Shown piece by piece: positions 18,343 to 27,627 of a stretch of 64,000 bases of DNA. The notes under the pieces are model-generated. The model ran no database searches, had not been told where the DNA came from, and saw only the letters and a list, made by a program, of their open reading frames with translations. How positions within the stretch are numbered: the stretch's first letter is position 1; the number at the start of each line of letters is the position of its first letter. The position numbers were made by a program, and so were the translations under genes. Source of the DNA: Anaerolineae bacterium (GTDB lineage: Bacteria; Chloroflexota; Anaerolineae; Aggregatilineales; Phototrophicaceae); the NCBI GenBank assembly GCA_022824365.1, contig JAJEAA010000018.1, forward strand, positions 1 through 64,000, written 5' to 3'.

Positions 18343-19239
18343 TCAGTTCAAAGGTCTGCGGAAGTCAAATACGCCCTGCTCAATCCCCCATCGCAAACCA
18401 TCTTTGTTGACGAGCGCGTCGCCTTCACGCTCAAGCCGGGAACCCGTCAACGGGCACTTCAAGATGGCTAGCGGGTCGCTGTTCGCGGAGAGGGTCTCGC
18501 GTCCAGACTCCTTTTTGAGGCGCAAATCAAGAAAGACGCTCGGCGAGAGCAGCCAGCCGGCGCCTTGCAGCGCGGCATCGAGGCGTACAAGAAAGCCGGT
18601 CGGCAGCGCGCGCTTCAGCAGGCCAAGCCGCAGCCAGGATACCGGAACCGCGCGCCGAACCTCGAATCCACGTTCATTTACTTGCCGCTGCATATATTGC
18701 GGATGGAAGTTGAAATTCAACTCGACAAACTCTACCGGCGACAAGGTAAAGGGATCCCAGCGATTGCGTCCTATGAGATGGCGCAGCATGGCTTTCAGAT
18801 TGCGTTTGTTGGCATATTCCAAGATGAAACTGCCGCCGCCGCTTAGCGCTTGCTCCACTTGCGCGAGGACAGCCGGCACATCTTCGAAATGATGGATGAC
18901 GCGGATCATCGTGGCGGCATCAAAGACACCCGCTTGGAAGGGCATCCGATAGGCATCCGCCGCGACATAGAGGTAGCCATCATCGCCGAAACGATTGCGC
19001 GCGTATTGCAATTGCTCAAGCGAATAATCGAGCAGGACAACCTGGCGGAACATCCGATACTCATCCGTGACGCGTCCGAAGCCGGCGCCGATTTCCAGGA
19101 GCCGCTCGCCTCTTGGAGGCAACAATTTCGCCAGAACAAGGCGCTCGACCGCGTCTTCGTAATCGCGCCCCTGCCCTTCCCAGAAATCCTGCCGGTAAGA
19201 TGAGTCGCCGTAATCGCAGATGCGCGGTCGCTGCCTCAT
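18343..19239 (-). CDS. Class I SAM-dependent methyltransferase with C-terminal Trm112-like domain
   Basis: 298 residues. Motif I is LLEIGAGFGRVTDEY (about 46-60), motif II holds VVLLDYS, and DAATMIRVIHHFED is the post-II/IV region. The last about 40 residues, ILKCPLTGSRLEREGDALV and on, resemble a Trm112/YcaR-type zinc-ribbon-like module, but only one cysteine remains. It ends 16 bp from metK on the same strand, with the metK stop upstream, so it may be transcribed with metK and thus under the same SAM riboswitch; that link is inference. Confidence 0.88.
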   Translation of the reverse strand: MRQRPRICDYGDSSYRQDFWEGQGRDYEDAVERLVLAKLLPPRGERLLEIGAGFGRVTDEYRMFRQVVLLDYSLEQLQYARNRFGDDGYLYVAADAYRMPFQAGVFDAATMIRVIHHFEDVPAVLAQVEQALSGGGSFILEYANKRNLKAMLRHLIGRNRWDPFTLSPVEFVELNFNFHPQYMQRQVNERGFEVRRAVPVSWLRLGLLKRALPTGFLVRLDAALQGAGWLLSPSVFLDLRLKKESGRETLSANSDPLAILKCPLTGSRLEREGDALVNKDGLRWGIEQGVFDFRRPLN

Positions 19240-19255
19240 TCGCTATCTCCGGCGG

Positions 19256-20470
19256 TCAAGCGAGTTCCGCCTCCCGGCGCAAGAACTCGGCTTTGTCCGT
19301 TTTCTCCCAGGGCACAACAAGATCTTCCCGCCCGAAGTGTCCATAAGCCGCCACTTGGCGGTAGATCGGCCGGCGCAAGTTCAAATCGCGGATTATGGCA
19401 GCCGGGCGCATATCAAAGTGCTTTCGTATCAGCGCTTCAATCTTGTCGTCGCAGATCCGGCCCGTACCGAAGGTCTCAACTGCGAAAGACGTCGGCTCGG
19501 CCTTGCCGATTGCGTAGGATACCTGCAATTCAAAGCGATCGGCCAAGCCCGCTTTGACGACATTCTTGGCGACATAGCGCGCCATATAAGCGGCGCTGCG
19601 ATCGACCTTGGTGGCGTCTTTGCCGGAAAAGGCGCCGCCGCCATGCCGCGCCACGCCGCCGTAGGTATCGACAATTATCTTGCGCCCGGTCAAGCCCGCG
19701 TCGCCCAAGGGACCGCCGGTGACGAAGCGCCCGGTCGGGTTGATGAAGTAGCGCGTTTCGGCATCTATGAGTTCTGATGGAATGACATCGCTGACGATGC
19801 GCGCGACGATTTGCCGGTGGATTTCCTCATTGCTAATCTCAGGCGCATGCTGCGTCGATATCACCACGGTATCGACGCGCCGGGGCTTGCCGCGGCAATA
19901 TTCAACCGTCACTTGGCTCTTGGCATCCGGACGCAGCCAAGGCAGTTCGCCGCTTTTACGCGCCTGCGCCAGGCGGCGAGTCAAGCCATGGGCAAGCGAC
20001 ACCGTGAGCGGCATCAACTCGTCCGTTTCATTGCAAGCGAATCCGATCATCATGCCTTGATCGCCAGCGCCGGTCTCATCGATCGTGGCGTCCGAGACGG
20101 CGGCATCACGCGCCTCCAGCGCCGTATCCACACCCTGCTTGATATCCGCCGACTGTTCCTTGACCGAGATAAGCACACCGCAGGTTTCCGCGTCGAAGCC
20201 GTAATCGGCGCGCGTATATCCAATTTCTTCCACCGTGCGCCGGACGATCTTTTCGATATCAACGTAAGCCGTGGTGGTTATCTCGCCAAAGACGACTACC
20301 AGACCAGTGTTCGTCGCCACCTCGCAGGCCACCCGCGCCATTCTGTCTTCGCTGAGGATCGCATCCAGTATGGCGTCGCTAATCTGGTCGCACATTTTGT
20401 CCGGATGGCCTTCGGAAACCGACTCAGACGTGAACAGGTACTTCGGAGAAGTCATGAAAGTCGTCGACAT
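19256..20470 (-). CDS. metK: S-adenosylmethionine synthase
   Basis: 404 residues from ATG at 20470, which has AAAGGTGG five bases upstream; the track start at 20593 runs into the riboswitch leader and is wrong. Makes SAM from methionine and ATP. Signatures: [19 protein letters not shown] (ATP/methionine site), [12 protein letters not shown], and [19 protein letters not shown] (the conserved [16 protein letters not shown] loop). Full length for the family. A SAM-I riboswitch and terminator lie in its 5' leader, so expression should fall when SAM is abundant. Confidence 0.97.
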   Translation of the reverse strand: MSTTFMTSPKYLFTSESVSEGHPDKMCDQISDAILDAILSEDRMARVACEVATNTGLVVVFGEITTTAYVDIEKIVRRTVEEIGYTRADYGFDAETCGVLISVKEQSADIKQGVDTALEARDAAVSDATIDETGAGDQGMMIGFACNETDELMPLTVSLAHGLTRRLAQARKSGELPWLRPDAKSQVTVEYCRGKPRRVDTVVISTQHAPEISNEEIHRQIVARIVSDVIPSELIDAETRYFINPTGRFVTGGPLGDAGLTGRKIIVDTYGGVARHGGGAFSGKDATKVDRSAAYMARYVAKNVVKAGLADRFELQVSYAIGKAEPTSFAVETFGTGRICDDKIEALIRKHFDMRPAAIIRDLNLRRPIYRQVAAYGHFGREDLVVPWEKTDKAEFLRREAELA

Positions 20471-20552
20471 ATCCCACCTTTCTAAATTGTCAAACCACAA
20501 TTTACGGCAACCGAGCGCGATAGCTATTATCGCTACCATCAGCCTAGACAAC

Positions 20553-20580
20553 AAAAAACGCCATGCGAGGCAGCGGGCGT
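20553..20580 (-). terminator. Riboswitch expression-platform terminator
   Basis: In the metK leader RNA the segment ACGCC...GGCGT folds into a hairpin (20559-20580) with an additional inner GC/GC pair and is followed by TTTTTT (20553-20558). It lies between the SAM-I aptamer and the metK start. Just upstream, CATCT can pair with AGATG of the aptamer's P1 3' strand, giving a plausible antiterminator when SAM is absent. Confidence 0.7.
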
Positions 20581-20602
20581 AGATGCAGTGCAATCTGTAA
20601 CG

Positions 20603-20706
20603 CTCATCTGCCAGAGTCTAAACCCTGCCGGAATTAGCACCGTCCCGAATCTTCCAGGGGTTGCCGCGAGATCGCTGAGCCGGTTCTCTCACTCGCTCTT
20701 GATGAG
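20603..20706 (-). promoter_or_regulatory. SAM-I (S-box) riboswitch aptamer
   Basis: Read on the minus strand the leader contains the S-box consensus in order: CTCATCAAGAG (P1 5' arm and start of the core), CGGCAACCCC, the very conserved GGTGCTAATTCCGGCAG, and AGATGAG (P1 3' arm). CTCATC and GATGAG pair to close P1. It sits 130 nt upstream of metK, a classic target. SAM binding should stabilise P1 and permit the downstream terminator to form. Confidence 0.92.
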
Positions 20707-20829
20707 TGCCATGGCACATTAGCGCCACGACAAGAAAATTATAGCACAACTCGAAACCGCCGCAAGCGCGCAATGGAGCAACGGCATTCATCTAAACAGC
20801 CGGCGCTTGAACTGTGACGGGCGCATGAC

Positions 20830-21504
20830 CTACTCTACTTTGGATCTTTGGATATGCATAAGGAATTCGTTGCGGGTAGCTTGCTTGTGCCGGAAGTCCC
20901 CCAGCATGGCGCTGGTGGTCATATTCGAATCATGCTTCATCACGCCGCGAATCATCGAGCACATGTGATGCCCGGTCATGACAACAGCCACGCCTTTGGG
21001 ATCAAGCACCTCAACCATAAAATCGGCGATCTGTCGAGTAAGGCGTTCTTGCACCTGCAAGCGGCGCGAAAACATATCCACGATACGCGGAATCTTACTA
21101 AGGCCGACTACCTTGTGGCGCGGCATATAAGCCACATGCGCGTGACCAACGAAGGGCAGCAAGTGATGCTCGCACAAGCTGTAGAATTCGATATTGCTGA
21201 CAATCACCATATCATCATATTCGATATCAAACACCGCATTGTTCAAGAGCTTAACCGGGTCGGTAGTATAGCCGCTAACCAATTCCCGGTAGGCTTTGGC
21301 AACGCGCCTTGGCGTATCCACAAGCCCTTGACGGCCCGGGTCTTCGCCAATCGCATGCAGAAGCGCTGTAATCGAACGCTTGACCGCTTCGTCATCAACC
21401 GGCGTGGCATTCAGCCCATAGCGCTCGAGGAGATCCTCGGATGCAAGTTGCAACTGCATGCCATTTACGTCCGCGCTTGCGGCTGGTGTTTCTTGTCTGT
21501 CCAT
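20830..21504 (-). CDS. folE: GTP cyclohydrolase I
   Basis: 224 residues. Converts GTP to 7,8-dihydroneopterin triphosphate, the entry to folate synthesis. Zinc ligands are visible in [10 protein letters not shown] (Cys and His) and [10 protein letters not shown] (Cys); [16 protein letters not shown] and the C-terminal family motif are also present. About 35 N-terminal residues precede the conserved core. A dedicated promoter lies upstream; the folB-folK gene is divergent, so both share one intergenic region. Confidence 0.96.
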   Translation of the reverse strand: MDRQETPAASADVNGMQLQLASEDLLERYGLNATPVDDEAVKRSITALLHAIGEDPGRQGLVDTPRRVAKAYRELVSGYTTDPVKLLNNAVFDIEYDDMVIVSNIEFYSLCEHHLLPFVGHAHVAYMPRHKVVGLSKIPRIVDMFSRRLQVQERLTRQIADFMVEVLDPKGVAVVMTGHHMCSMIRGVMKHDSNMTTSAMLGDFRHKQATRNEFLMHIQRSKVE

Positions 21505-21593
21505 GATGAGCCAATCTGTTTCCCCAGGACCCGAACTGTCAATACGCCGATGTGTTCAGGGGAAATCTTAACGTAGTCATTATCGAGCTTAAC

Positions 21594-21622
21594 ATTATAT
21601 TGAGTTGGAATGCCCAGCGCAA
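21594..21622 (-). promoter_or_regulatory. folE promoter
   Basis: On the minus strand TTGCGC (21617-21622), a 17-bp spacer and a perfect TATAAT (21594-21599). It points at folE 90 bp downstream. The spacing is ideal and the -10 perfect, while the -35 keeps only TTG. Confidence 0.6.
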
Positions 21623-21735
21623 TAGAGCGCGCCAGACGAAACTATGACGGAAGCAGTCGCCGTCGCGCGCTAACATGCGGAAATTGTAATCCGTGTTAAA
21701 CTGCCCAGAGAAACAAGCGCATCTCATTTCGGTCC

Positions 21736-22608
21736 ATGGATACGATTGAAATCTCCAACTTGCGGGTGCGCGCCGTGATTGGATTCAGCGCGCATGAGTT
21801 GCAAGAGCCTCAGGATATTGTGATCAACTTGCGAATCGGCACGGAGCGCCGTCTGGCCAGCGAAACCGATGACCCGGCCGATGCCCTGAATTACAGGACC
21901 ATCTGCAAAGCGATTATCGCTCTAGTCGAAGGATCGCAATTCGCGCTGGTGGAAAAGCTGGCCGAAGAAATTGCGCTTCGAATTACTGTCGACTTCGCCG
22001 CGCCTTGGGTCGAGGTCAGCGTCAAAAAGCCCGGCGCCCTTCGGCATTCCGACTCGGCCGGCATTCGTATCGAGCGCCGCCCGGCAGATTACGCGAAAAA
22101 CCTGGCGTACATTTCGCTGGGTTCAAATATCTCCCCTGCAAAAAACATCATTGCCGCCATCGCGCTTCTCCGTCGATATACGACTTTGCTCGCTATCTCA
22201 CCCATCTATCGCACTGCGCCGCAAGGCTATCAGCAGCAGTCGCCCTTCCTGAACATGGCCGCAAAGGCGCATACCTTGCGAACGCTGGAAGACTTCAAGA
22301 TCGCGGTAATCGACCGCATTGAGCGTGAACTCAAGCGAGAGCGGGACCCGGCCAACAAGAACGGGCCGCGGACAATCGATCTCGATATTTCACTTTGGAA
22401 TGACTCGATCATGCAATTCGGCGAGAGGCCTTGGGAAATCCCCGATCCGGATATCTTCCGCTTCGCCCATGTCGCTGTGCCGCTGGCCGCGCTCGCGCCT
22501 GATTATCTTCACCCCGTCACCGGCACTACGCTGAGCCAAATCGCTGGCTCGTTCGAAGCGGATGACCTCGAACTCGTTCAGTTAGGCTTCGGATCGCCGG
22601 GGGACTGA
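21736..22608 (+). CDS. folBK: Bifunctional dihydroneopterin aldolase / HPPK
   Basis: 290 residues, a fusion of two folate enzymes. Residues about 1-120 are FolB (dihydroneopterin aldolase), starting DTIEISNLRVRAVIGFSAHE with the active-site Lys in VSVKKPGA. Residues about 125-285 are FolK (pyrophosphokinase), with YISLGSNISPAKNI, PIYRTAPQG, QSPFLNMA and the metal-binding GPRTIDLDI. The enzymes catalyse consecutive steps, so fusion is sensible. No folP is adjacent. Divergent from folE. Confidence 0.95.
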   Translation: MDTIEISNLRVRAVIGFSAHELQEPQDIVINLRIGTERRLASETDDPADALNYRTICKAIIALVEGSQFALVEKLAEEIALRITVDFAAPWVEVSVKKPGALRHSDSAGIRIERRPADYAKNLAYISLGSNISPAKNIIAAIALLRRYTTLLAISPIYRTAPQGYQQQSPFLNMAAKAHTLRTLEDFKIAVIDRIERELKRERDPANKNGPRTIDLDISLWNDSIMQFGERPWEIPDPDIFRFAHVAVPLAALAPDYLHPVTGTTLSQIAGSFEADDLELVQLGFGSPGD

Positions 22609-22658
22609 GGTTTAGCTCGCTATGATGTGTAAACCCAGTCAGATGATGCCATTTCGCT

Positions 22659-22688
22659 ATGACGCCATATTAGCATCTGGGCTAGAAT
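22659..22688 (+). promoter_or_regulatory. Possible promoter of the polysaccharide locus
   Basis: ATGACG (22659-22664), an 18-bp spacer and TAGAAT (22683-22688, 5/6). It lies 38 bp before the first gene of the polysaccharide locus. The -35 keeps TGAC but is otherwise weak, so this is a moderate call. Confidence 0.4.
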
Positions 22689-22725
22689 ATCAACGAAGGC
22701 CTTCGCGTCATCAAGAGGAGCAGAC

Positions 22726-23379
22726 ATGGCGAACGTCAACCTTATAACGCTCTTGCAACCGCGCTCCGCCGCCGCCGAGGCATATCGCAGCCTGCGCACC
22801 AACCTGATGTTCAGCAGCGTTGAAGACCCGATTCGGACCCTCCTTGTCACCTCGGCCGCCCGCGAAGATCAGAAAAGCGCCACCTTGGCGAATCTCGCGG
22901 TTACCTTCGCCCAAAGCGGAAATAAAACTATCCTGGTTGACGCCGACTTGCGACAGCCGAAACAGCATGAGATTTGGGATATCGGAAACGGTCCCGGGCT
23001 AAGCGCGATGATGCTGGATGACAGCGCAATTACGGACCCGCCGCTGCATGCCACCGATGTCGAAAATCTGCAAGTTGTCACATCCGGCGAGTTGCCGCCC
23101 AACCCAGCCGATCTCTTGAGCGGAAAACGCATGGATGAGATCATCAGCGTCTTGGGGGATCGCGCCGACTATGTGCTCTTTGACAGCCCGCCAATCCTCG
23201 CAGCGACCGACGCCGCCCTGCTCGGCATTAAGCTGGATGGCGCGCTGCTGGCCATCCGAGCCGGCGATACCCGCCGCGATCACACGGCGCAGGCGCGGCA
23301 GGCGCTTGAGCGCGTCCATGTGCGCATTGTTGGCGCCGTCCTCACCAACGCCCCCCGCGAAAACAGAATCGCCTATTGA
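22726..23379 (+). CDS. CpsD/CapB-type BY-kinase-like ATPase with altered Walker A
   Basis: 217 residues, RBS AGGAG. It follows bacterial tyrosine kinases: AAEAYRSLRTNL at the N-terminus, Walker A' ILVDADLRQP (residues 69-78), Walker B VLFDSPP. However the Walker A loop reads SAAREDQKSAT instead of the usual PGEGKST: the glycines are lost though Lys50-Ser51 remain. The C-terminal tyrosine cluster is reduced to a single final Tyr. It may be a weak or non-catalytic partner for the Wzz-like protein encoded about 7 kb downstream. Confidence 0.88.
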   Translation: MANVNLITLLQPRSAAAEAYRSLRTNLMFSSVEDPIRTLLVTSAAREDQKSATLANLAVTFAQSGNKTILVDADLRQPKQHEIWDIGNGPGLSAMMLDDSAITDPPLHATDVENLQVVTSGELPPNPADLLSGKRMDEIISVLGDRADYVLFDSPPILAATDAALLGIKLDGALLAIRAGDTRRDHTAQARQALERVHVRIVGAVLTNAPRENRIAY

Positions 23380-23497
23380 TTCCGCAACGTGAACATGCGC
23401 CGACATATTTGCAGGCCAATGTTGACTTCTTACGCAAGCGGCGTCGCTTGCTAAGGTCTGTCTTTGTCCTGCGAAGGCAGGCGAAAGGAATTCGAGA

Positions 23498-24574
23498 GTG
23501 ACTATGAAGGGACTCATTCTCAGCGGCGGCAAGGGGACACGACTTTACCCCTTGACTTACACCCGCGCCAAACAGCTGATCCCGGTCGCGAACAAGCCTG
23601 TTCTCGTCCGCGTCATTGAAGCCATCCGCGAAGCCGGCGTTCGCGAAGTCGGTATCGTGGTGGGACCGACCGCCGCCGAAATCCAGGACGCGCTCGGCGA
23701 TGGCTCGGAATGGGATGTTGCGCTTTCCTACATACATCAAGCCAGTCCGGACGGGCTCGCCCACGCCGTAAAGATTTCTCAAGAGTTTCTTGACGATGAT
23801 CCCTTTGTCATGTTCCTCGGCGACAATGTCATTGAAGGCGGCATCAGCAGCCTGATCAGGGACTTTGCGGATAAGCAATGGAACAGCCAGATCGTCCTCA
23901 AGGAAGTCGAGAATCCCTCCGAGTATGGCGTCGCCAAAATGCGCTCCGACGGCAGCATTGAACAGCTGATCGAAAAGCCGAAGTCGCCACCGAGCAACCT
24001 GGCGCTGGTCGGCATCTATATGTTTGACCATCATATCTTCAAAGCAGTGAACGACATCAAGCCATCGGCGCGCGGCGAATACGAAATCACCGATGCTATC
24101 CAATGGCTGATTGACCAGGGCTACATGGTCTTCCCGCATATTCATCGCGGTTGGTGGATCGACACCGGCAAGCCCACCGACATGCTGGAGGCGAATAGTT
24201 ATGTCCTGGAAGAGATTACCCCCTGTTTGCATGCCACCGCCGCCATCGACAGCGATTCGTCGGTCGATTCCCGCGTTACCTTGCAGGCAGGCGCGCAAAT
24301 TGTGAACAGCATCATTCGCGGACCCACTATCATCGGCAGGGATACGCTGATCGAGAACAGCTATATCGGTCCTTTCACCAGCATCTATAACGGTTGCCAG
24401 ATTCGCGACTGCGAGATTGAGCGTAGCATCATCCTGGAAAACAGCCGCGTCACCAATATTGACAGCACCTTGCGCGACAGCCTCATCGGCAGAAACGCCT
24501 CAGTCAAACGCAGCGGCAGCAAGCCAAGCGGCATCAAGATGAATCTCGGCGACCATAGCACACTTTGGGTATAA
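23498..24574 (+). CDS. rmlA: Glucose-1-phosphate thymidylyltransferase, long form
   Basis: 358 residues. Forms dTDP-glucose from glucose-1-phosphate and dTTP. The nucleotide loop is ILSGGKGTRLYPLT and the metal site lies in FLGDNVIEGG. The protein has the long-form layout, with a C-terminal left-handed beta-helix domain (about 245-345) showing hexapeptide-type repeats. GTG (23498) with AAGGAA seven bases upstream is preferred to the ATG two codons later. First of the dTDP-sugar genes. Confidence 0.93.
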   Translation: MTMKGLILSGGKGTRLYPLTYTRAKQLIPVANKPVLVRVIEAIREAGVREVGIVVGPTAAEIQDALGDGSEWDVALSYIHQASPDGLAHAVKISQEFLDDDPFVMFLGDNVIEGGISSLIRDFADKQWNSQIVLKEVENPSEYGVAKMRSDGSIEQLIEKPKSPPSNLALVGIYMFDHHIFKAVNDIKPSARGEYEITDAIQWLIDQGYMVFPHIHRGWWIDTGKPTDMLEANSYVLEEITPCLHATAAIDSDSSVDSRVTLQAGAQIVNSIIRGPTIIGRDTLIENSYIGPFTSIYNGCQIRDCEIERSIILENSRVTNIDSTLRDSLIGRNASVKRSGSKPSGIKMNLGDHSTLWV

Positions 24575-24605
24575 GAAAGCGATAAGACCAGATGGTGGAG
24601 ACGCA

Positions 24606-25628
24606 ATGAAGAACATCCTCGTTACCGGCGGCGCAGGCTTTATCGGCAGCGCGTTCGTGCGGCACATGGTCGCCGCCTATCCCGAATACAATATCATCTG
24701 CTATGACAAGCTCACTTACGCTGGCAATGTGGACAACTTGCTGCCGGTCAGCGACGAGGAGAATTACCGCTTCGAACGCGGCGATATTGCTGACCGCCAC
24801 GCATTGCAGCGCGCGTTGGAACACTACGCGATTGACACAATCGTGAATTTCGCCGCCGAAAGCCATGTGGATCGCAGCATCCTTGAGCCCGACGCCTTCA
24901 TTCATACCGATGTCGTCGGCGCCTACATCTTGCTCGACGAAGGCAAAAAGCATGGCATCGAACGCTTCTGCCAAGTCTCAACCGACGAAGTCTACGGTGA
25001 TATCGAAATCGGCTTCTCGGTTGAGGATGACCGCTTCCTGCCCAACAGTCCCTACGCGGCCAGCAAAGCCGGTGGCGAACTGATGGCGCGCGCCTACCAG
25101 GTGACCTACGGCATGGACACCGTAATCACGCGCGGCAGCAATACCTACGGTCCCTATCAGTATCCGGAAAAGCTCGTCCCCTTCTTCACCACCGAAGCCA
25201 TGGACGACCGTCCGCTGCCCCTATACGGCGATGGCAAACAGATCCGCGATTGGCTTTATGTCGATGACCACGCGCGTGGCGTCGATTGCATTCTGCACCT
25301 TGGCAAGACGGGCGAAGCCTACAATCTCGCCGGCGAGAATCAGCGGCACAATATCGATGTCACGCGGCGGATCCTTGAGTTGCTGGGCAAGCCGAACTCA
25401 TTGATTCGTCATGTGCCCGACCGCGAAGGGCACGACCGGCGCTATGCCATGACAGCGGAAAAGGCGCGCGCGTTGGGCTGGCAACGGCAATACGATTTCG
25501 AAGACGGTCTCGAAGCGACCGTACGCTGGTATCAGGAGAATGAATGGTGGTGGCGCAAGATCAAAACTGGCGAATACCTCGAATACTACAAACGGCAGTA
25601 CACCGAGCGACTGGCATCCATACGCTGA
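24606..25628 (+). CDS. rmlB: dTDP-glucose 4,6-dehydratase
   Basis: 340 residues. Extended SDR with NAD-binding TGGAGFIGSAFVRH at the N-terminus, the AAESHVDRSI segment, the catalytic VSTDEVYGD motif (Thr-Asp-Glu) and YAASKAGGEL (Tyr and Lys). Converts dTDP-glucose to dTDP-4-keto-6-deoxyglucose, precursor of rhamnose and of 4-amino sugars such as those made by the rffA-like gene at 39.4 kb. It lies 31 bp after rmlA. Confidence 0.96.
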   Translation: MKNILVTGGAGFIGSAFVRHMVAAYPEYNIICYDKLTYAGNVDNLLPVSDEENYRFERGDIADRHALQRALEHYAIDTIVNFAAESHVDRSILEPDAFIHTDVVGAYILLDEGKKHGIERFCQVSTDEVYGDIEIGFSVEDDRFLPNSPYAASKAGGELMARAYQVTYGMDTVITRGSNTYGPYQYPEKLVPFFTTEAMDDRPLPLYGDGKQIRDWLYVDDHARGVDCILHLGKTGEAYNLAGENQRHNIDVTRRILELLGKPNSLIRHVPDREGHDRRYAMTAEKARALGWQRQYDFEDGLEATVRWYQENEWWWRKIKTGEYLEYYKRQYTERLASIR

Positions 25629-25692
25629 GTCTCAGCCGCGACCTCGCTCTCGAGTACCTGGAATCGACGTCCGCAGACCTGGCCGGCATCAG

Positions 25693-26553
25693 ATGAGAAT
25701 CTTGCTCACCGGCGCTGCCGGCAAACTTGGCTCGCAACTTCGGCAACAGCTTGCCGGGCGGCATGATGTCATCGACAGCGATATCGTTGGCGATGTCAGG
25801 CACGTTCTCGATTTGACCAACTACGCCGACGCGCGTGATCTCGTCCAGCGACTATCGCCCGAGATCGTCCTGCATCCCGCCGCCTGGACCGATGTCAACG
25901 GCTGCGCGCTTGATCCGAACAAGGCGCTGCTCGTCAACGGCATTGCCACCGCGCACCTGGCCGCGATAACCTCCCAAAAGAATATCCCGATCCTATACGT
26001 CAGCAGCAACGAGGTTTTCGACGGCGCCAAAGACCGCCCTTACACCGAGGTTGACCGGCCAAACCCCATCAATTCCTATGGTTACAGCAAATGGTATGGC
26101 GAGCGCGCCATCACGCAAGTCAATCCGCGGCACTACATTGTCCGTTCCGCCTGGCTCTTCGCCCATGGCGGCGGCAACTTCGTTCAGGCCATCCGGTCCG
26201 CCGCCGCCGCTGGCAAGCCACTGCGCGTCGTCACTAACGAAGTCGCCAACCCCACCTATACGGACGATCTCGCGGCCGCCATCGCGCAACTCATCGAGAC
26301 CGAGCGCTTCGGCAGCTATCACCTGGTGAATCAAGGCGCGATCAGCCGTTGGGGGTTCGCTCGCGCAATTCTGGATGCGTCCGGCTACGCGGACACGCCG
26401 ATCGCGCGCATCAGCCGCCACGAATGGCAACGTCCCTCGCTGCCGCCGGAATATACGCCCCTGGCGAATATCGCCGGCCGCAGCCTCGGCATCGAGTTGC
26501 GCCCCTGGGGGGAAGCCCTGCGCGCTTTCCTGGCCGCCGAGGCATCCGCCTGA
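25693..26553 (+). CDS. rmlD: dTDP-4-dehydrorhamnose reductase family protein
   Basis: 286 residues from ATG 25693; the track start at 25540 lies inside rmlB and adds a non-homologous N-terminus. NAD(P) loop ILLTGAAGKLGSQL, then VLHPAAWTDVNGCALD, VSSNEVFDGAKDRPY and SYGYSKWYGE (Tyr-x3-Lys). It would reduce the 4-keto sugar in dTDP-rhamnose synthesis. No epimerase gene (rmlC) is in the locus, so either it is elsewhere or this reductase makes another deoxysugar. Its stop overlaps the next start (TGATG). Confidence 0.92.
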   Translation: MRILLTGAAGKLGSQLRQQLAGRHDVIDSDIVGDVRHVLDLTNYADARDLVQRLSPEIVLHPAAWTDVNGCALDPNKALLVNGIATAHLAAITSQKNIPILYVSSNEVFDGAKDRPYTEVDRPNPINSYGYSKWYGERAITQVNPRHYIVRSAWLFAHGGGNFVQAIRSAAAAGKPLRVVTNEVANPTYTDDLAAAIAQLIETERFGSYHLVNQGAISRWGFARAILDASGYADTPIARISRHEWQRPSLPPEYTPLANIAGRSLGIELRPWGEALRAFLAAEASA

Positions 26554-27503
26554 TGGGGGGAGCGCGCCTTTCCGTTGTCATCCCAAACTGGAACGGCAAA
26601 CACTTCCTCGAGACCTGTCTCGGCGCCCTGCGTCGACAGAAGGCAGCCGATATCGAAGTCATTCTTGTGGACAACGCTTCGGCTGATGGCTCGGGAACCT
26701 ATGTCAAAAGCGAGTATCCCGAAGTCCGGCTGATTGAACTGCCGGAGAACCACGGCTTCACTGGGGCCTGCAATATCGGCATTGAGGCCGCGTCGGCGGA
26801 GTTCATCGCCCTGCTCAATAATGACACCGAGGTCGACGAACACTGGGCAGCCGAAGTCATCGCCGCTTTTGACGCGCGGCCGGACGCTGGCATCGTCGCT
26901 AGCAAGATGCTGCTCTTCGATCAGCGCGATCGCTTCCATACCGCCGGCGACTACTTCACCATTGATGGACGCGCCGGCAATCGCGGCGCCTGGCAAACCG
27001 ACCGCGGGCAATACGATAGCGGCGAATACGTCTTTTCCGCCTGCGGGGGCTCAGCCGCCTACCGACGCGCTATGCTTGACGAGATCGGCTCGCTTGATGA
27101 CGATTTCTTTTTTTTGCTCGAAGATGTCGATATCGCCTGGCGCGCTCAACTGGCCGGCTACAAAGTCTGGTACGCGCCGAGCGCCATCGTCTACCATCAC
27201 TTGTCCGCCACCGGCGGCGGAGCAACCGCCAGCTACTACGATGGCCGCAATGGCATCTGGTTGATCATCAAGAATATGCCCGCCAGCCTACTGCGAAAAT
27301 ATGGCGTTCAGATATTGTCCAGGCAGCTAGCGCTTGCCTTTTCCGCGCTTAAGGCATGGCGCGGTCCCGAAGCGCGGGCCCGCCTGCGCGGCATGATAGA
27401 GGGCCTCGCAAGCATGCCTGGCGCGCTATCAAAACGCCGGGGTATTCAAGCGCGGAAGCGGGTTGACGATGACTACATCGATAGCATGCTGACGCGGCTC
27501 TAA
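26553..27503 (+). CDS. Family 2 glycosyltransferase (rhamnosyltransferase-like)
   Basis: 316 residues from the ATG overlapping the rmlD stop by one base. GT-A fold: SVVIPNWNGKHFLETCL, VDNASADGSGTYV, ENHGFTGACNIGIE, then the LLNNDTEVDEHW metal site and FFLLEDVDIAWRA acceptor/base motif, as in WbbL/RfbF-type rhamnosyltransferases. Coupling to rmlD fits a dTDP-sugar donor. The C-terminal 60 residues are basic and may touch the membrane. The upstream extension in the track is rmlD in another frame. Confidence 0.92.
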   Translation: MGGARLSVVIPNWNGKHFLETCLGALRRQKAADIEVILVDNASADGSGTYVKSEYPEVRLIELPENHGFTGACNIGIEAASAEFIALLNNDTEVDEHWAAEVIAAFDARPDAGIVASKMLLFDQRDRFHTAGDYFTIDGRAGNRGAWQTDRGQYDSGEYVFSACGGSAAYRRAMLDEIGSLDDDFFFLLEDVDIAWRAQLAGYKVWYAPSAIVYHHLSATGGGATASYYDGRNGIWLIIKNMPASLLRKYGVQILSRQLALAFSALKAWRGPEARARLRGMIEGLASMPGALSKRRGIQARKRVDDDYIDSMLTRL

Positions 27504-27627
27504 GAGCCGATGCCATGCCGGCGCCGACGCTAATGCCTCAATGCGCAAGTGTACAATTGCGCATTATGGCTTATGATACAGCGTGTAATTGTGACCGGGC
27601 AGTTCGCTCTCGCGCGGAGACCCTATC

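Noticed and set aside
23342-24298. 318-residue minus-strand ORF opposite rmlA
   Set aside because: Shadow of rmlA; the composition is that of an antisense frame.
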